From Ancylobacter sp. SL191 (GTDB lineage Bacteria; Pseudomonadota; Alphaproteobacteria; Rhizobiales; Xanthobacteraceae): a stretch of 64,000 nucleotides of DNA. A program made the translations under genes and the position numbers. Below the pieces are notes generated by a model. That model ran no database searches, was not told the origin of the DNA, and saw nothing but the letters and a program-made list of their open reading frames with translations. The stretch lies in NCBI RefSeq assembly GCF_026625645.1, contig NZ_CP113056.1, forward strand, positions 2,703,001 to 2,767,000, read 5' to 3'. Position 1 is the stretch's first letter. Each line of letters begins with the position of its first letter. Shown piece by piece: positions 20,222 through 29,893 of the stretch.

Positions 20222-21289
20222 ATGATCCGCTTCGTCCCCCGCGAACGCACGCCGCTCTGGCTCACGGTCGCCGTCTCCGTCGGCTCGGGGCTGGCGGCGC
20301 TGCTGCTGACCGCCATCCCGCTCGCGCTTTCCGGCGCGCCGGTCTTCTCGGCCTTCGTGCTGATGGCGCAGGGCGCGGCGGGTGATGGCTTTGCGCTGGC
20401 GGAGACGCTGACCCGCGCCACCCCGCTCATCTTCACCGGCCTTGCGGCGGCGGTCGCTTTCCGCGCCAAGCTCTGGAACATCGGTGCCGAGGGACAGCTT
20501 TATGCGGGCGCTCTCGCCACCGTCGCGCTCGGTGCCGGGCTGATCGAGGCGCCGGCCTATATCCTCCTGCCGACCGTGCTGATCGGGGCGGCGGCGGCGG
20601 GCGCGGCGCTGCTGCTCATCCCCGTGCTGTTCAAGACCCGCTTCGGCGCCGACGAGGTGGTGGTGACGCTGCTGATGAACTTCATCGTCTTGCTCTTCGT
20701 CCAGATGATGATCGAAGGGCCGATGAAGGACGAGATGGCGATGGGCTGGCCGCAATCGGCCCCGGTGCTCGATGAGGCGACACTGCCCAAGCTGGTGGCC
20801 GGGTTGCGCCTCCATGCCGGTCTGGTCATCGCCGTGGTCGCAGCTGTGGCGCTGCACATTTTCATCACCCGCACCGTCTGGGGCTTCCGCATCCGGGCGG
20901 TGGGCGAGAATGCCCGCGCCGCGCGCTATGCCGGCCTGCCTGTCGTGAAGGCGATGGTGCTGGTCGGCGTGCTCTCCGGCGGGCTCGCGGGCTTCGCGGG
21001 GGCGAGTGAGGTGGCCGGTCTCAAGGGCTATCTCACCTCCGATCTCTCGCCCGGCTTCGGCTATGCCGGCATCGTGGTGGCGACCCTGGCGAACCTCTCG
21101 CCGCTCGGCGTCATCCCCGCCGCCATCTTCGTCGCCGGCGTGTTCGTGGGCGCGGATTCGATGAGCCGGGCCATCGGCGTGTCCAACTATCTCGCTGATC
21201 TCGTCGTCGCGTTTTCCCTGCTCAGCGTGCTCGTCGGCGGGTTGCTGACGCGGTTCCGCATCGTCCTCGTGCGTCGGGAGACCGTGTGA
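20222..21289 (+). CDS. ABC transporter permease (first subunit)
   Basis: 355 residues with about eight to ten hydrophobic segments. The BPD_transp_2 signature region FRAKLWNIGAEGQLYAGALA and the coupling-helix region GFRIRAVGENARAARYAGL match the longer permease of RbsC/LivHM-like nucleoside importers (YufP type). It forms a heterodimeric channel with the next gene product, whose ATG overlaps this stop codon by one base. The gene is separated from the ATPase gene by the nested inverted repeat. Confidence 0.93.
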   Translation: MIRFVPRERTPLWLTVAVSVGSGLAALLLTAIPLALSGAPVFSAFVLMAQGAAGDGFALAETLTRATPLIFTGLAAAVAFRAKLWNIGAEGQLYAGALATVALGAGLIEAPAYILLPTVLIGAAAAGAALLLIPVLFKTRFGADEVVVTLLMNFIVLLFVQMMIEGPMKDEMAMGWPQSAPVLDEATLPKLVAGLRLHAGLVIAVVAAVALHIFITRTVWGFRIRAVGENARAARYAGLPVVKAMVLVGVLSGGLAGFAGASEVAGLKGYLTSDLSPGFGYAGIVVATLANLSPLGVIPAAIFVAGVFVGADSMSRAIGVSNYLADLVVAFSLLSVLVGGLLTRFRIVLVRRETV

Positions 21290-22233
21290 TGTGGGCCGCC
21301 CTCGACATTCTGCTGCAGGCCAATTTCTGGGCCGCCACCATCCGCATCGCCACGCCGCTGATCTTCGGCGTGCTGGGCGCGCTGCTCTGCGAGCGGGCGG
21401 GGGTGCTCAATCTCGGCATTGAAGGCATTTTCGTCGCCGGTGCCATGTCTGGCTGGCTGGCGGTCTATCTCGGCCTGCCACTGTGGGGCGGTGTCCTCGT
21501 CGCCGCCGGCGTCGGTGCGCTGTTCGGGCTGATCCATGGCACGCTCACCGTGCCGCTTGGCCTGTCGCAGCATGTCACCGGCATCGGGGTGACGCTGCTC
21601 GCGACGTCGATCGCCTATTTCGGCTACCGCGTCGCCTTCCCCAATGTGGCGACGCCGCCGCGCATCGAGGCCTTCGCGCCGCTCGACGTGCCGGTACTGG
21701 GCGATCTGCCCTTCATCGGGCCGATCCTCGGCCAGCAGACCGCCTTCACCGTGCTTGCCTTCGTCTGTGTCGGCCTCGTCGCTCTCGTGCTGGCCCGCAC
21801 GCCGCTCGGCCTTGCCCTGCGCGCCGTGGGCGACAATCCGGAAGCGGTGGAGGCACAGGGGCTCTCCGTCGTCGGGCTTCGCATGGGCGCGGTGATGGCG
21901 GGCTCGGCGCTGATGGCCCTGGGCGGGGCGTTCCTTACCCTTTCGGCGTTCAACGCCTTCTATTTCGGCATGATCAACGGGCGTGGCTGGGTGTGCATCG
22001 CGCTCACCGTCTTCGCCTCCTGGCGGCCGGGCAAGGCGCTTCTCGGCGCGCTGCTGTTCGGCGCGCTCGACGCCTACCAGCTCCGGCTGCAGACCATCAC
22101 CGGCGGTGCGGTGCCCAGCCAGATCTTCCTCATGTTGCCCTATATCTTCTCCATCGCCGCGCTGGTGCTGGTGGCCCGCCGGGCCGATTACCCGCGCGCG
22201 CTGATGAAGCCGTATTTCAAGGGCCAGAGATAG
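21289..22233 (+). CDS. ABC transporter permease (second subunit)
   Basis: 314 residues, membrane protein with about eight hydrophobic segments. The ATG at 21289 overlaps the TGA of the first permease (TGATG), indicating coupled translation; a GTG three bases earlier is possible. CERAGVLNLGIEGIFVAGA and LGLALRAVGDNPEAVEAQGL correspond to the coupling loops of the shorter permease (YufQ type). It pairs with the first permease and the double ATPase. The cytosine-deaminase-like gene begins 9 bp downstream, so the imported substrate is probably metabolised by that enzyme. Confidence 0.93.
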   Translation: MWAALDILLQANFWAATIRIATPLIFGVLGALLCERAGVLNLGIEGIFVAGAMSGWLAVYLGLPLWGGVLVAAGVGALFGLIHGTLTVPLGLSQHVTGIGVTLLATSIAYFGYRVAFPNVATPPRIEAFAPLDVPVLGDLPFIGPILGQQTAFTVLAFVCVGLVALVLARTPLGLALRAVGDNPEAVEAQGLSVVGLRMGAVMAGSALMALGGAFLTLSAFNAFYFGMINGRGWVCIALTVFASWRPGKALLGALLFGALDAYQLRLQTITGGAVPSQIFLMLPYIFSIAALVLVARRADYPRALMKPYFKGQR

Positions 22234-22242
22234 GCGGACCCC

Positions 22243-23547
22243 ATGAGCTTTGACCTGATCGTCACCAATGCCTGTCTGGCCGATGGGCGTAGCTGCGTCG
22301 ACATCGCCTGCGAGGCCGGGCGCATCCGTGCCGTCGAGCCGGGCATCGCCGCGCAGGCGGGCGAGGGTGCCGGGCAGATCATCGACGCTGGCGGCAGGCT
22401 GGTCTCGCCGCCCTTTGTCGACGTGCATTTCCACATGGACGCGACGCTCTCGCTCGGTCTGCCGCGCCTCAACACCTCTGGTACGCTGCTGGAGGGCATC
22501 GCGCTCTGGGGCGAGCTCAAGCCGCTGCTGACCCACGAGGCGGTGATCGAGCGGGCGCTGCGCTATTGCGATCTCGCGGTCAGCCAGGGGCTGCTGGCCA
22601 TCCGCAGCCATGTCGATGTGTGCGACGATCGCCTGCTGGCCGTCGAGGCGCTGCTCGATGTGCGCGAGCAGGTGAAGGACTATATCGACCTGCAACTCGT
22701 CGCCTTCCCGCAGGATGGCTATTACCGCTCGCCCACCGCCGCGAAGAACCTCGAACGCGCGCTCGACATGGGCGTCGATGTGGTCGGCGGCATCCCGCAT
22801 TTCGAGCGCACCATGGCCGATGGCGCGGCTTCACTGAAGGCGTTGTGCGAGATCGCGGCTGCCCGTGGCCTGCGCGTCGACATCCATTGCGACGAGAGCG
22901 ACGATCCGCTCTCCCGCCATATCGAGGCGCTGGCCTATGAGACGCAGCGCCTCGGCCTGCAGGGCCGGGTGGCCGGCTCGCATCTCACCTCCATGCACTC
23001 CATGGACAATTACTACGTCTCGAAGCTCATCCCGCTGATCGCCGAGGCGGGCGTCCATGCCATCGCCAATCCGCTGATCAACATCACCCTGCAGGGCCGG
23101 CACGACACCTACCCCAAGCGGCGCGGCATGACGCGGGTGCCGGAATTGCGGGCGGCTAGCGTCAATGTCGCCTTCGGCCATGACTGCGTGATGGACCCTT
23201 GGTATTCACTCGGCTCGGGCGACATGCTCGAGGTCGCGCACATGGCGCTGCATGTCGGTCAGATGACCTCGCGCGAGGCGATGGCCTGGTGCCTGGAGGC
23301 GGTCACCACCAATCCGGCGACGATCATGGGTCTGGACGGCTATGGCATCGCGCCCGGCTGCAACGCCGATTTCGTGATCCTGCAGGCGGCCGATCCCATC
23401 GAGGCCATTCGGCTCAAGGCGGCGCGGCTCTTCGTCATCCGGCGCGGCCGGGTGATCGCGGAGGGCGCGCCACGCGTCTCAACGCTCGCGCTACCGGGCC
23501 GGCCGGCTTTGGTCGATCCCGCCGCCTATGCGCCGAAGGATTCATGA
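22243..23547 (+). CDS. Cytosine-deaminase-like amidohydrolase
   Basis: 434 residues. The metal-dependent amidohydrolase fold has all expected ligands: VHFHMD near residues 61-66 (His62, His64), HCDESDD (His215), SHLTSMHSMD, and GHDCVMDPW with the catalytic Asp314. The HCDE and GHDCVMDPW motifs are those of the CodA branch, which deaminates cytosine to uracil or related pyrimidines and triazines. The BMP-type importer immediately upstream suggests uptake of a nucleobase or nucleoside followed by deamination. The exact substrate (cytosine, isocytosine, methylcytosine or a purine-like ring) cannot be read from sequence. Confidence 0.87.
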   Translation: MSFDLIVTNACLADGRSCVDIACEAGRIRAVEPGIAAQAGEGAGQIIDAGGRLVSPPFVDVHFHMDATLSLGLPRLNTSGTLLEGIALWGELKPLLTHEAVIERALRYCDLAVSQGLLAIRSHVDVCDDRLLAVEALLDVREQVKDYIDLQLVAFPQDGYYRSPTAAKNLERALDMGVDVVGGIPHFERTMADGAASLKALCEIAAARGLRVDIHCDESDDPLSRHIEALAYETQRLGLQGRVAGSHLTSMHSMDNYYVSKLIPLIAEAGVHAIANPLINITLQGRHDTYPKRRGMTRVPELRAASVNVAFGHDCVMDPWYSLGSGDMLEVAHMALHVGQMTSREAMAWCLEAVTTNPATIMGLDGYGIAPGCNADFVILQAADPIEAIRLKAARLFVIRRGRVIAEGAPRVSTLALPGRPALVDPAAYAPKDS

Positions 23548-23647
23548 TCGGGCGAAACTTTCGGCAATGAATGACATGCGCCGCGTGTATGGTGGCGAAG
23601 AATGCCCCATATTCATGGGGAGGATCCCGTCTCGTCCGTGATCGCCC

Positions 23648-25750
23648 ATGCCGTTTGACGTCGACATTCGTCCGTCACCATCCCTGCCGGAATGCCGGAC
23701 CGAAGGGTTCGATCTGCTGTACCGGCCGGTATGGATTCTCGATCTCGACACACTGCGGAAGTTCTACGCCAACGCCGCCGCGCGGGCGCTCTGGCGGGTG
23801 GAGCCCGGCGAGGAGGCGGAGTTCTTTACCCGCGACTTCACCCCGCACTCGGAGGCCATCCGGGCGCGGCTTGGCCGTACCATGGGGCGGCTGCGCGCCG
23901 GTGAGGTCTTCACCGAGCGCTGGACGTTCTATCCCAAGGACCGACCCTTCACCGTCGACTGCCTGATGAGCGGTGTACGCCTCTCGAACGGCCATGTCGG
24001 AATGCTGGTCGAGGCGACCGTACCGCAGGTCGAGCCGCAGGAGCTGCGCGGCGTGGAGGCGCTACGGCATACAAGCGTGCTGGTGACGCTCTATGGCCAA
24101 AGCGGAGAGGTGATGTTCCGCAACCCCGTCGCGTCGCGCACCTATGCCGATGACGATCACCGTTTTCTCGACAGCTTTTGCGACCGCGCGGCGGGTGAGG
24201 CCATCTGGCGGGAGGCTTTCGGGCATGATCCGGCGCGTACCGATGCCTTCATGGGCCGGATGGTCTCCGGCGAGTTCCGGGTTGCGACCAGTGCGGGCGA
24301 GCGCTGGCACGGCATGGATCTTCGGACCACCACGGACCCGGTGAGCGGGCGGGTGAGCCTTCTGGTCAATGAGCGCGACATCACCGAGCGGGTGGAAGAG
24401 CGCGCGCGCTCCGACTACCTCTCCACCCACGACACCATGACCGGCCTGATCAACCGCGTCTGCTTCCAGGAAAAGCTCCAGGCGGCCATGGAGCGGCCGG
24501 GTTCCGCCGGGGCGCTCATCATGTGCGACCTCGACAGCTTCAAGGAGGTGAACGACACCTATGGCCACGCTGCCGGCGACGCGGTGCTGCGTGAGATTGG
24601 TGTCCGGCTGCGCGCGAGCCTGCGGCCGGAGGATGTGGCCGCCCGGCTCGGCGGCGACGAATTCGCGGTGCTGCTCACCCATTTGGTCGATGTCGAGGTG
24701 CTGCGCCGCCGGGCCAGCGAGATCGACCTGCGTCTCAGCCAGCCCATCGCCGACCCGGCCACGGGAACCGTGTTCAGCATGGCGGCGAGCTTCGGCATAG
24801 CCGCCTGGCCGGAGGACGGCGCGACGCCGGACGCGCTCCAGCGCAATGCCGATCTCGCCCTCTATGCCGCCAAGGCCGAGAATGGCCGGCGGGTGCGCCA
24901 TTTCGACATCGGCATGCGCCGCGCGGCGGATGAACGCCACCATTGCATCGTGGACCTCACCGCCGCGCTGGAGCGGGACGAGTTCGAGGTGTTCTACCAG
25001 CCGATCATGGAACTCGGGACACTCGTGCCGAAGGGCTTCGAGGCGCTGCTGCGTTGGCGCCATCCCACCCGCGGCCTGCTGGTGCCGGACCTTTTCATCC
25101 CCGCGGCCGAGAGCGTCGGGCTCATGGCGCCCATCGGCACCGCGATGTTCGCCCGCATCTGTACGCAGGTCCGCCAATGGATCGATGAGGGGCTCGATCC
25201 CGGCCGGGTGGCGGTCAATCTCTCCGCCAACCAGTTCCGCAACCGGGCGCTTGCCGACCATCTCCGCGCGGCGGTAAACGCCGCCGGGCTGACGCCGGCC
25301 CACATCGAGTTCGAGGTACCGGAGACCGTCACGCTGGGCCGCAGCGGCGAGGTGGTGGTGGATACGCTCTCGGCGCTCCGCAGAGCGGGCTTCAGCATCG
25401 CGCTCGACGATTTCGGCACCGGCCACGCCTCGCTCACCCATCTGCGGCGGCTGCCGGTCGATGTCATCAAGATCGACCGCAGCTTCATCGCGGACATGGA
25501 GCATTCGGCCGCCGACCGCGCCATCGTCCATGCGGTGATCGCGCTCGGGCGGGAGCTTGGCATGAGCGTCCTGGCGGAGGGCATCGAGAACGAGGCGCAG
25601 CGTATCTCGCTACACCTGCTCGGCTGCAACCTCGCGCAGGGCTATCTGTTCGGCTACCCGATGGAGGCTGCACGGGCGGCCACATGGATGCTGCGCCAGG
25701 CCGCGCGGCGCGCCGGCGGCAATGTCGTCACCTTCCTGGGAGCACCATGA
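23648..25750 (+). CDS. PAS-GGDEF-EAL cyclic-di-GMP protein
   Basis: 700 residues, no membrane segment, so cytosolic. The first about 255 residues look like two PAS-type sensor domains, ending in NERDITERVEERAR. The GGDEF domain has RLGGDEF (residues 335-339) intact, and an RPED inhibitory site at 326-329 in the right spacing for product feedback. The EAL domain has FEALLRWRHP (Glu465), NLSANQFRN, DDFGTGHASL and LAEGIENEAQ, so the phosphodiesterase residues also look complete. It may both make and degrade c-di-GMP, with PAS input choosing. Its last 23 bases overlap the convergent metallo-hydrolase gene. Confidence 0.93.
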   Translation: MPFDVDIRPSPSLPECRTEGFDLLYRPVWILDLDTLRKFYANAAARALWRVEPGEEAEFFTRDFTPHSEAIRARLGRTMGRLRAGEVFTERWTFYPKDRPFTVDCLMSGVRLSNGHVGMLVEATVPQVEPQELRGVEALRHTSVLVTLYGQSGEVMFRNPVASRTYADDDHRFLDSFCDRAAGEAIWREAFGHDPARTDAFMGRMVSGEFRVATSAGERWHGMDLRTTTDPVSGRVSLLVNERDITERVEERARSDYLSTHDTMTGLINRVCFQEKLQAAMERPGSAGALIMCDLDSFKEVNDTYGHAAGDAVLREIGVRLRASLRPEDVAARLGGDEFAVLLTHLVDVEVLRRRASEIDLRLSQPIADPATGTVFSMAASFGIAAWPEDGATPDALQRNADLALYAAKAENGRRVRHFDIGMRRAADERHHCIVDLTAALERDEFEVFYQPIMELGTLVPKGFEALLRWRHPTRGLLVPDLFIPAAESVGLMAPIGTAMFARICTQVRQWIDEGLDPGRVAVNLSANQFRNRALADHLRAAVNAAGLTPAHIEFEVPETVTLGRSGEVVVDTLSALRRAGFSIALDDFGTGHASLTHLRRLPVDVIKIDRSFIADMEHSAADRAIVHAVIALGRELGMSVLAEGIENEAQRISLHLLGCNLAQGYLFGYPMEAARAATWMLRQAARRAGGNVVTFLGAP

Positions 25751-26552
25751 CCGTCGGCGTGGTCGGCAGGCTGGCGCGGGAGAGCACCACGGTGGGCGTC
25801 GGCTGGCGCGCGATCGTGTAGCGGCTGTCCGCGAGCTTGGCGAGGAAGCGCTCCAGCGTGCTCGGGTTGAAGAAGTGCATGGGGATGACGACCGGCGATT
25901 CCAGCGCTTTCAGCACCTCGACCATGCCGTCCACATCCAGTGTGTAGCTGCCATCCACCGGCGCCAGGACGATGTCGATCCGCCCGAGCGCGCCAAGATC
26001 CTCGGGCGTCAGCGTGTGGTGCAGATGGCCGAGATGGGCGATGCACAGATCGGCGGCGCGGAAGATGAAGATCGAATTGCCGTTCTTGATCGTGCCGCCT
26101 TCCCAATCGCGGATATTGGTCGGCAGGTTGCCGATCCACAGATCGCCCACCTCAAGGTCGTAATGCACGGGGTCGCGGTCCTCGCGCCAACCCTTGAGCA
26201 CGCGCTCGATTCCCGGATCGGGGTTGAGCGAGTAATGCGTCGAATGCGCCCGGTTCATCGTCGCCACGCGCGGCACGACGCTCGGGCGGACATAGTCGTT
26301 GTAGTCGGTTGCCAGCGTTACGCCGCCGGCGGTCTCGATCAGGAACGTGGCGTGGCCGACAAAGGTCAGGCTCACCTCGCGTTCCCCAGGCATCGCCGCC
26401 GGGATCGCGGTCAGGCGGGGCGGGGAGAGGAAGGGGCTCGTCGCCACCAGCTTCGGGCACCGCTCGGCCTGGGCTTGCGCGGGCGCCACCGATAGGGGCG
26501 CTGCCAGAGCGAGAAGGGCGAGAGCGAAAAGGCGGGAAAACGGGCTCGGCAT
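25728..26552 (-). CDS. Exported metallo-beta-lactamase-fold hydrolase, UlaG-like
   Basis: 274 residues with a signal peptide (cleavage near AQA-E at about residue 28). The fold begins with SLTFVGHATFLIETAGGVTLATD, where GHATFL is typical of the UlaG-like Zn-dependent hydrolases; later come IAHLGHLHHTL with His ligands, APVDGSYTLD and VVIPMHFF. It probably acts in the periplasm; substrate unknown. The 3' end overlaps the GGDEF-EAL gene by 23 bp tail to tail, so neither has room for an ordinary terminator. Confidence 0.82.
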   Translation of the reverse strand: MPSPFSRLFALALLALAAPLSVAPAQAQAERCPKLVATSPFLSPPRLTAIPAAMPGEREVSLTFVGHATFLIETAGGVTLATDYNDYVRPSVVPRVATMNRAHSTHYSLNPDPGIERVLKGWREDRDPVHYDLEVGDLWIGNLPTNIRDWEGGTIKNGNSIFIFRAADLCIAHLGHLHHTLTPEDLGALGRIDIVLAPVDGSYTLDVDGMVEVLKALESPVVIPMHFFNPSTLERFLAKLADSRYTIARQPTPTVVLSRASLPTTPTVMVLPGR

Positions 26553-26643
26553 GGGCAGGGCTCCGGGCGGGCGTCCGGAGCATCATGGCGCGAGCTGACG
26601 TTAGGGCGAGTCACGTTTGCGTGCCGCGCGCCGCAGCGTCACA

Positions 26644-27279
26644 TCACCGGATGAAGGGGTTGGTCCGTTTCTCCAGCGCGATGTTCGTGGCGCTGCCATG
26701 GCCGGGCAGCACGGTGAAGGCATCGCCCAGCGGCAGGATCTTCTCCTTGATGCCCTTGATGAGCAGCGGCCCGTCGCCATAGGGGAAATCGGTGCGGCCA
26801 ACCGAGCGCTGGAACAGCGTGTCGCCGACAATGGCGAGCTTGTTGTCGCGGTTCACCAGCGCGACATGGCCGGGCGTGTGGCCGGGGACGTGCAGCACGT
26901 CGAAGTCGATCCCGCCGATCTCCACCGTGTCGCCCTCGTTCAGCCAGCGGTTCGGCGTCACCACGCGGCCGGGAATGCCGGTGCGCTCGCCGGCGACCGG
27001 CAGGTCGTCGAGCAGGAACTTGTCGCCCTCATGCGGGCCTTCGACCGGAATTTTCAGCGTCTCGGCGAGCTCCGCCGCGCCGGCCGCGTGGTCGATATGG
27101 CCATGGGTCAGCACGATCTTTTCCGCCGTGACCTCCAGCTCCTCCAGCGCCGCGAGGATTCGCGGCAGGTCGCCGCCCGGATCGATCACCGCCCCGCGCT
27201 TGGTCGTCTCGTCCCAGACGATGGAGCAGTTCTGCTGGAAGGGAGTAACGGGAACGACGGCGACCTTCAGGCTCGGCAT
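26644..27279 (-). CDS. Glyoxalase-II-like metallo-hydrolase
   Basis: 211 residues, cytosolic. Metal ligands are in [40 protein letters not shown] and [19 protein letters not shown], the arrangement of the YcbL/hydroxyacylglutathione hydrolase group. Members hydrolyse thioesters such as S-lactoylglutathione, but YcbL-type proteins often have other or weak substrates. The gene is divergent from lepA with 126 bp between starts. An open frame on the other strand covering it is a shadow of lepA's frame, not a gene. Confidence 0.88.
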   Translation of the reverse strand: MPSLKVAVVPVTPFQQNCSIVWDETTKRGAVIDPGGDLPRILAALEELEVTAEKIVLTHGHIDHAAGAAELAETLKIPVEGPHEGDKFLLDDLPVAGERTGIPGRVVTPNRWLNEGDTVEIGGIDFDVLHVPGHTPGHVALVNRDNKLAIVGDTLFQRSVGRTDFPYGDGPLLIKGIKEKILPLGDAFTVLPGHGSATNIALEKRTNPFIR

Positions 27280-27405
27280 GGTGGCTCCTGGAAACGAGCG
27301 GGCGGCAACGGCGGGCGGGACTGTGGTCGATCATATGCCGGCGCGCAAGGTCGCGGGCGGCGCCCGCGCCTTGTGGCGACCTGTCGCCAATGCTATTGCG
27401 CGCCC

Positions 27406-29211
27406 ATGAGCACCGAGCCGATTTCCAACATCCGCAACTTCTCCATCGTCGCCCATATCGACCATGGAAAGTCGACTCTCGCCGACCGCCTGATCCAGAT
27501 CACCGGCGGGCTGTCGGAGCGCGAAATGTCCGAGCAGGTGCTCGACAGCATGGATATCGAGCGCGAGCGCGGCATCACCATCAAGGCGCAGACCGTGCGC
27601 CTGTCCTATCGGGCGAAGGACGGCGAGGATTACATCCTCAACCTCATCGACACGCCCGGCCATGTCGATTTCGCCTATGAGGTGAACCGCTCGCTGGCCG
27701 CCGTCGAGGGCTCGCTGCTGGTGGTCGACGCCTCGCAGGGCGTCGAGGCGCAGACGCTGGCCAATGTCTACCAGGCCATCGACAACAATCACGAGATCGT
27801 CCCGGTCCTCAACAAGATCGACCTGCCGGCGGCCGAGCCGGACAAGGTGAAGGCGCAGATCGAGGACGTCATCGGCCTCGATGCCTCGAATTCGGTGATG
27901 ATCTCCGCCAAGACCGGCATCGGCATTCCCGATGTGCTGGAAGCCATCGTCACCCGCCTGCCGCCCCCCAAGGGCGACCGCGACGCGCCGCTGAAGGCGC
28001 TGCTGGTTGACAGCTGGTACGACGTCTATCTTGGCGTTGTCGTGCTCGTGCGCATCGTCGACGGCGTGATGAAGAAGGGCCAGCGCATCAAGATGATGCG
28101 CACCGAGGCCGTCTATGATGTCGACCGCGTCGGCGTGTTCACGCCCAAGCTCACCGTGATGTCGCAGCTCGGCCCGGGCGAGATCGGCTTCCTCACCGGC
28201 TCGATCAAGGAAGTCGCCGATACCCGCGTCGGCGACACCATCACCGAGGAAAAGCGCCCCACCGCCGAGGCGCTGCCGGGCTTCAAGCCGGCGCAACCGG
28301 TGGTGTTCTGTGGTCTCTTCCCCGTCGACGCCGCCGACTTTGAGGATCTGCGCGCCGCCATGGGCAAGCTGCGCCTCAACGATGCAAGCTTCTCCTTCGA
28401 GATGGAGACCTCGGCCGCGCTCGGCTTCGGCTTCCGCTGCGGTTTCCTTGGCCTGCTGCATCTGGAAATCATTCAGGAGCGGCTGGAGCGCGAGTTCAAC
28501 CTCGACCTGATCGCCACCGCCCCCTCGGTCATCTACGAGATCGAGATGAATGACGGTACCGTGATCGACATGCACAACCCGGCCGACATGCCGGATGTGG
28601 TGAAGATCAAGGAAATCCGCGAGCCGTGGATTCGCGCCACCATCCTGACGCCGGACGACTATCTCGGCTCGGTCATCAAGCTGTGCCAGGACCGGCGCGG
28701 CAGCCAGATCGAGCTCACTTATGTCGGCGCACGCGCCATGCTGACTTATGACCTGCCGCTGAACGAGGTGGTGTTCGATTTCTACGACCGGCTGAAGTCG
28801 ATTTCAAAGGGCTATGCCTCCTTCGACTACCAGATCACCGACTATCGTGTCGGCGACCTCGTGAAGATGTCGATCCTCGTCAATGCCGAGCCGGTGGATG
28901 CGCTGTCCATGCTGGTTCACCGCACGCGCGCCGAATATCGCGGCCGCGCCATGTGCGAGAAGCTGAAGGATTTGATCCCGCAGCACCTGTTCCAGATTCC
29001 GATCCAGGCGTCGATCGGCGCCAAGATCATTGCCCGCGAGACCATCAAGGCCCTGCGCAAGGATGTGACCGCCAAGTGCTATGGCGGCGATATCAGCCGC
29101 AAGCGCAAGCTGCTGGAGAAGCAGAAGGAGGGCAAGAAGAAGATGCGCCAGTTCGGCCGGGTGGAAATCCCGCAGGAAGCCTTCATCGCCGCGCTGAAGG
29201 TCGATGACTGA
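27406..29211 (+). CDS. lepA: Elongation factor 4
   Basis: 601 residues from the ATG at 27406, the normal length; an upstream extension of the frame overlaps the metallo-hydrolase and is rejected. GTPase motifs AHIDHGKST (16-24), DTPGHVDF (about 82), and NKIDLP (about 136) are present, followed by the EF-G-like domains and the LepA-specific C-terminal domain ([20 protein letters not shown]). LepA is a ribosome-bound translational GTPase implicated in ribosome back-translocation or late 30S assembly. The conserved [15 protein letters not shown] tail is complete. Confidence 0.98.
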   Translation: MSTEPISNIRNFSIVAHIDHGKSTLADRLIQITGGLSEREMSEQVLDSMDIERERGITIKAQTVRLSYRAKDGEDYILNLIDTPGHVDFAYEVNRSLAAVEGSLLVVDASQGVEAQTLANVYQAIDNNHEIVPVLNKIDLPAAEPDKVKAQIEDVIGLDASNSVMISAKTGIGIPDVLEAIVTRLPPPKGDRDAPLKALLVDSWYDVYLGVVVLVRIVDGVMKKGQRIKMMRTEAVYDVDRVGVFTPKLTVMSQLGPGEIGFLTGSIKEVADTRVGDTITEEKRPTAEALPGFKPAQPVVFCGLFPVDAADFEDLRAAMGKLRLNDASFSFEMETSAALGFGFRCGFLGLLHLEIIQERLEREFNLDLIATAPSVIYEIEMNDGTVIDMHNPADMPDVVKIKEIREPWIRATILTPDDYLGSVIKLCQDRRGSQIELTYVGARAMLTYDLPLNEVVFDFYDRLKSISKGYASFDYQITDYRVGDLVKMSILVNAEPVDALSMLVHRTRAEYRGRAMCEKLKDLIPQHLFQIPIQASIGAKIIARETIKALRKDVTAKCYGGDISRKRKLLEKQKEGKKKMRQFGRVEIPQEAFIAALKVDD

Positions 29212-29357
29212 GCCCCGGCGGGCCGGTCGAGATCGGCTTATGGCAATCGGGCTAGGGTTCGTAGTCGCAGACATTTATGCACGTTCCGCGCGATGATGTG
29301 CGACGGATGCGCGGTTTTGGTGTACCGTCTTCCCACGTCGACGACGGGGGAACGTCT

Positions 29358-29807
29358 GTGATCACCATCACCATAACCAAGAGCTTGACGACGGCCTCCA
29401 TCTCCGGCGGGGATGGTGGGCCGGGGCAGATCAGCGATACGGTGGGCATCCAGTATCAATGGTCGCTGCCCCTTGCCGAATTGACCACCGAACCGGACAA
29501 TTCGCTGGTCTTGAACACCTTGTCGAACGTCATGGCCATCGTGGGCGGGGTGGCGCAGACCACCTCCCAGTCCATTCCGCTGGCGGCTGCGGGCGGCTAT
29601 GACGGCGACAGTGTGACCCTCGGCGGCACCGGCCTCGGCCCCGCGCTCGCCGGCGGGCAACTGCAGGTTCATGGCAGCTATATCGACCTGTCCGGCGTGG
29701 ACGACCCGAACTTCGCGGAACTAGCCTGCCTGCCGGTCGGCGCGTTCTTTGCCTCGCGTGTCGCCGGCATCACCAAGCAGAAGGTGCTCCTCGTCATCGA
29801 GGCGTGA
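29358..29807 (+). CDS. Hypothetical protein, beta-rich, family not recognised
   Basis: 149 residues from the GTG at 29358, placed 5 bases after GGGGGAA; an ATG at 29277 in frame has no ribosome site. The N-terminus (ITITITKSLTTASISGG) is Thr/Ile-alternating and the rest is Gly/Ser/Thr rich with short alternating hydrophobic stretches, consistent with an all-beta fold. No signal peptide or membrane segment is obvious. I do not recognise any domain. It stands alone between lepA and a convergent PRC-barrel gene, from which a hairpin separates it. Confidence 0.55.
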   Translation: MITITITKSLTTASISGGDGGPGQISDTVGIQYQWSLPLAELTTEPDNSLVLNTLSNVMAIVGGVAQTTSQSIPLAAAGGYDGDSVTLGGTGLGPALAGGQLQVHGSYIDLSGVDDPNFAELACLPVGAFFASRVAGITKQKVLLVIEA

Positions 29808-29842
29808 GGTTTCGGGCGGGCAGAGACGAGGCCGAAAACGAT

Positions 29843-29867
29843 GCGGCCGGGCATCGCGCCCGGCCGC
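29843..29867. terminator. GC-rich hairpin between convergent genes
   Basis: Perfect 10-bp stem GCGGCCGGGC (29843-29852) and GCCCGGCCGC (29858-29867) with a 5-base loop. It separates the unknown gene from the PRC-barrel gene and probably blocks read-through in both directions, though there is no T-run. Confidence 0.6.
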
Positions 29868-29893
29868 CTGAATGACCCTGTCCGCCCGCCGCG

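Noticed and set aside
26617..27405. Open frame extending lepA upstream by 263 codons
   Set aside because: The extension overlaps the metallo-hydrolase on the other strand and has no LepA similarity; the family N-terminus begins at 27406.
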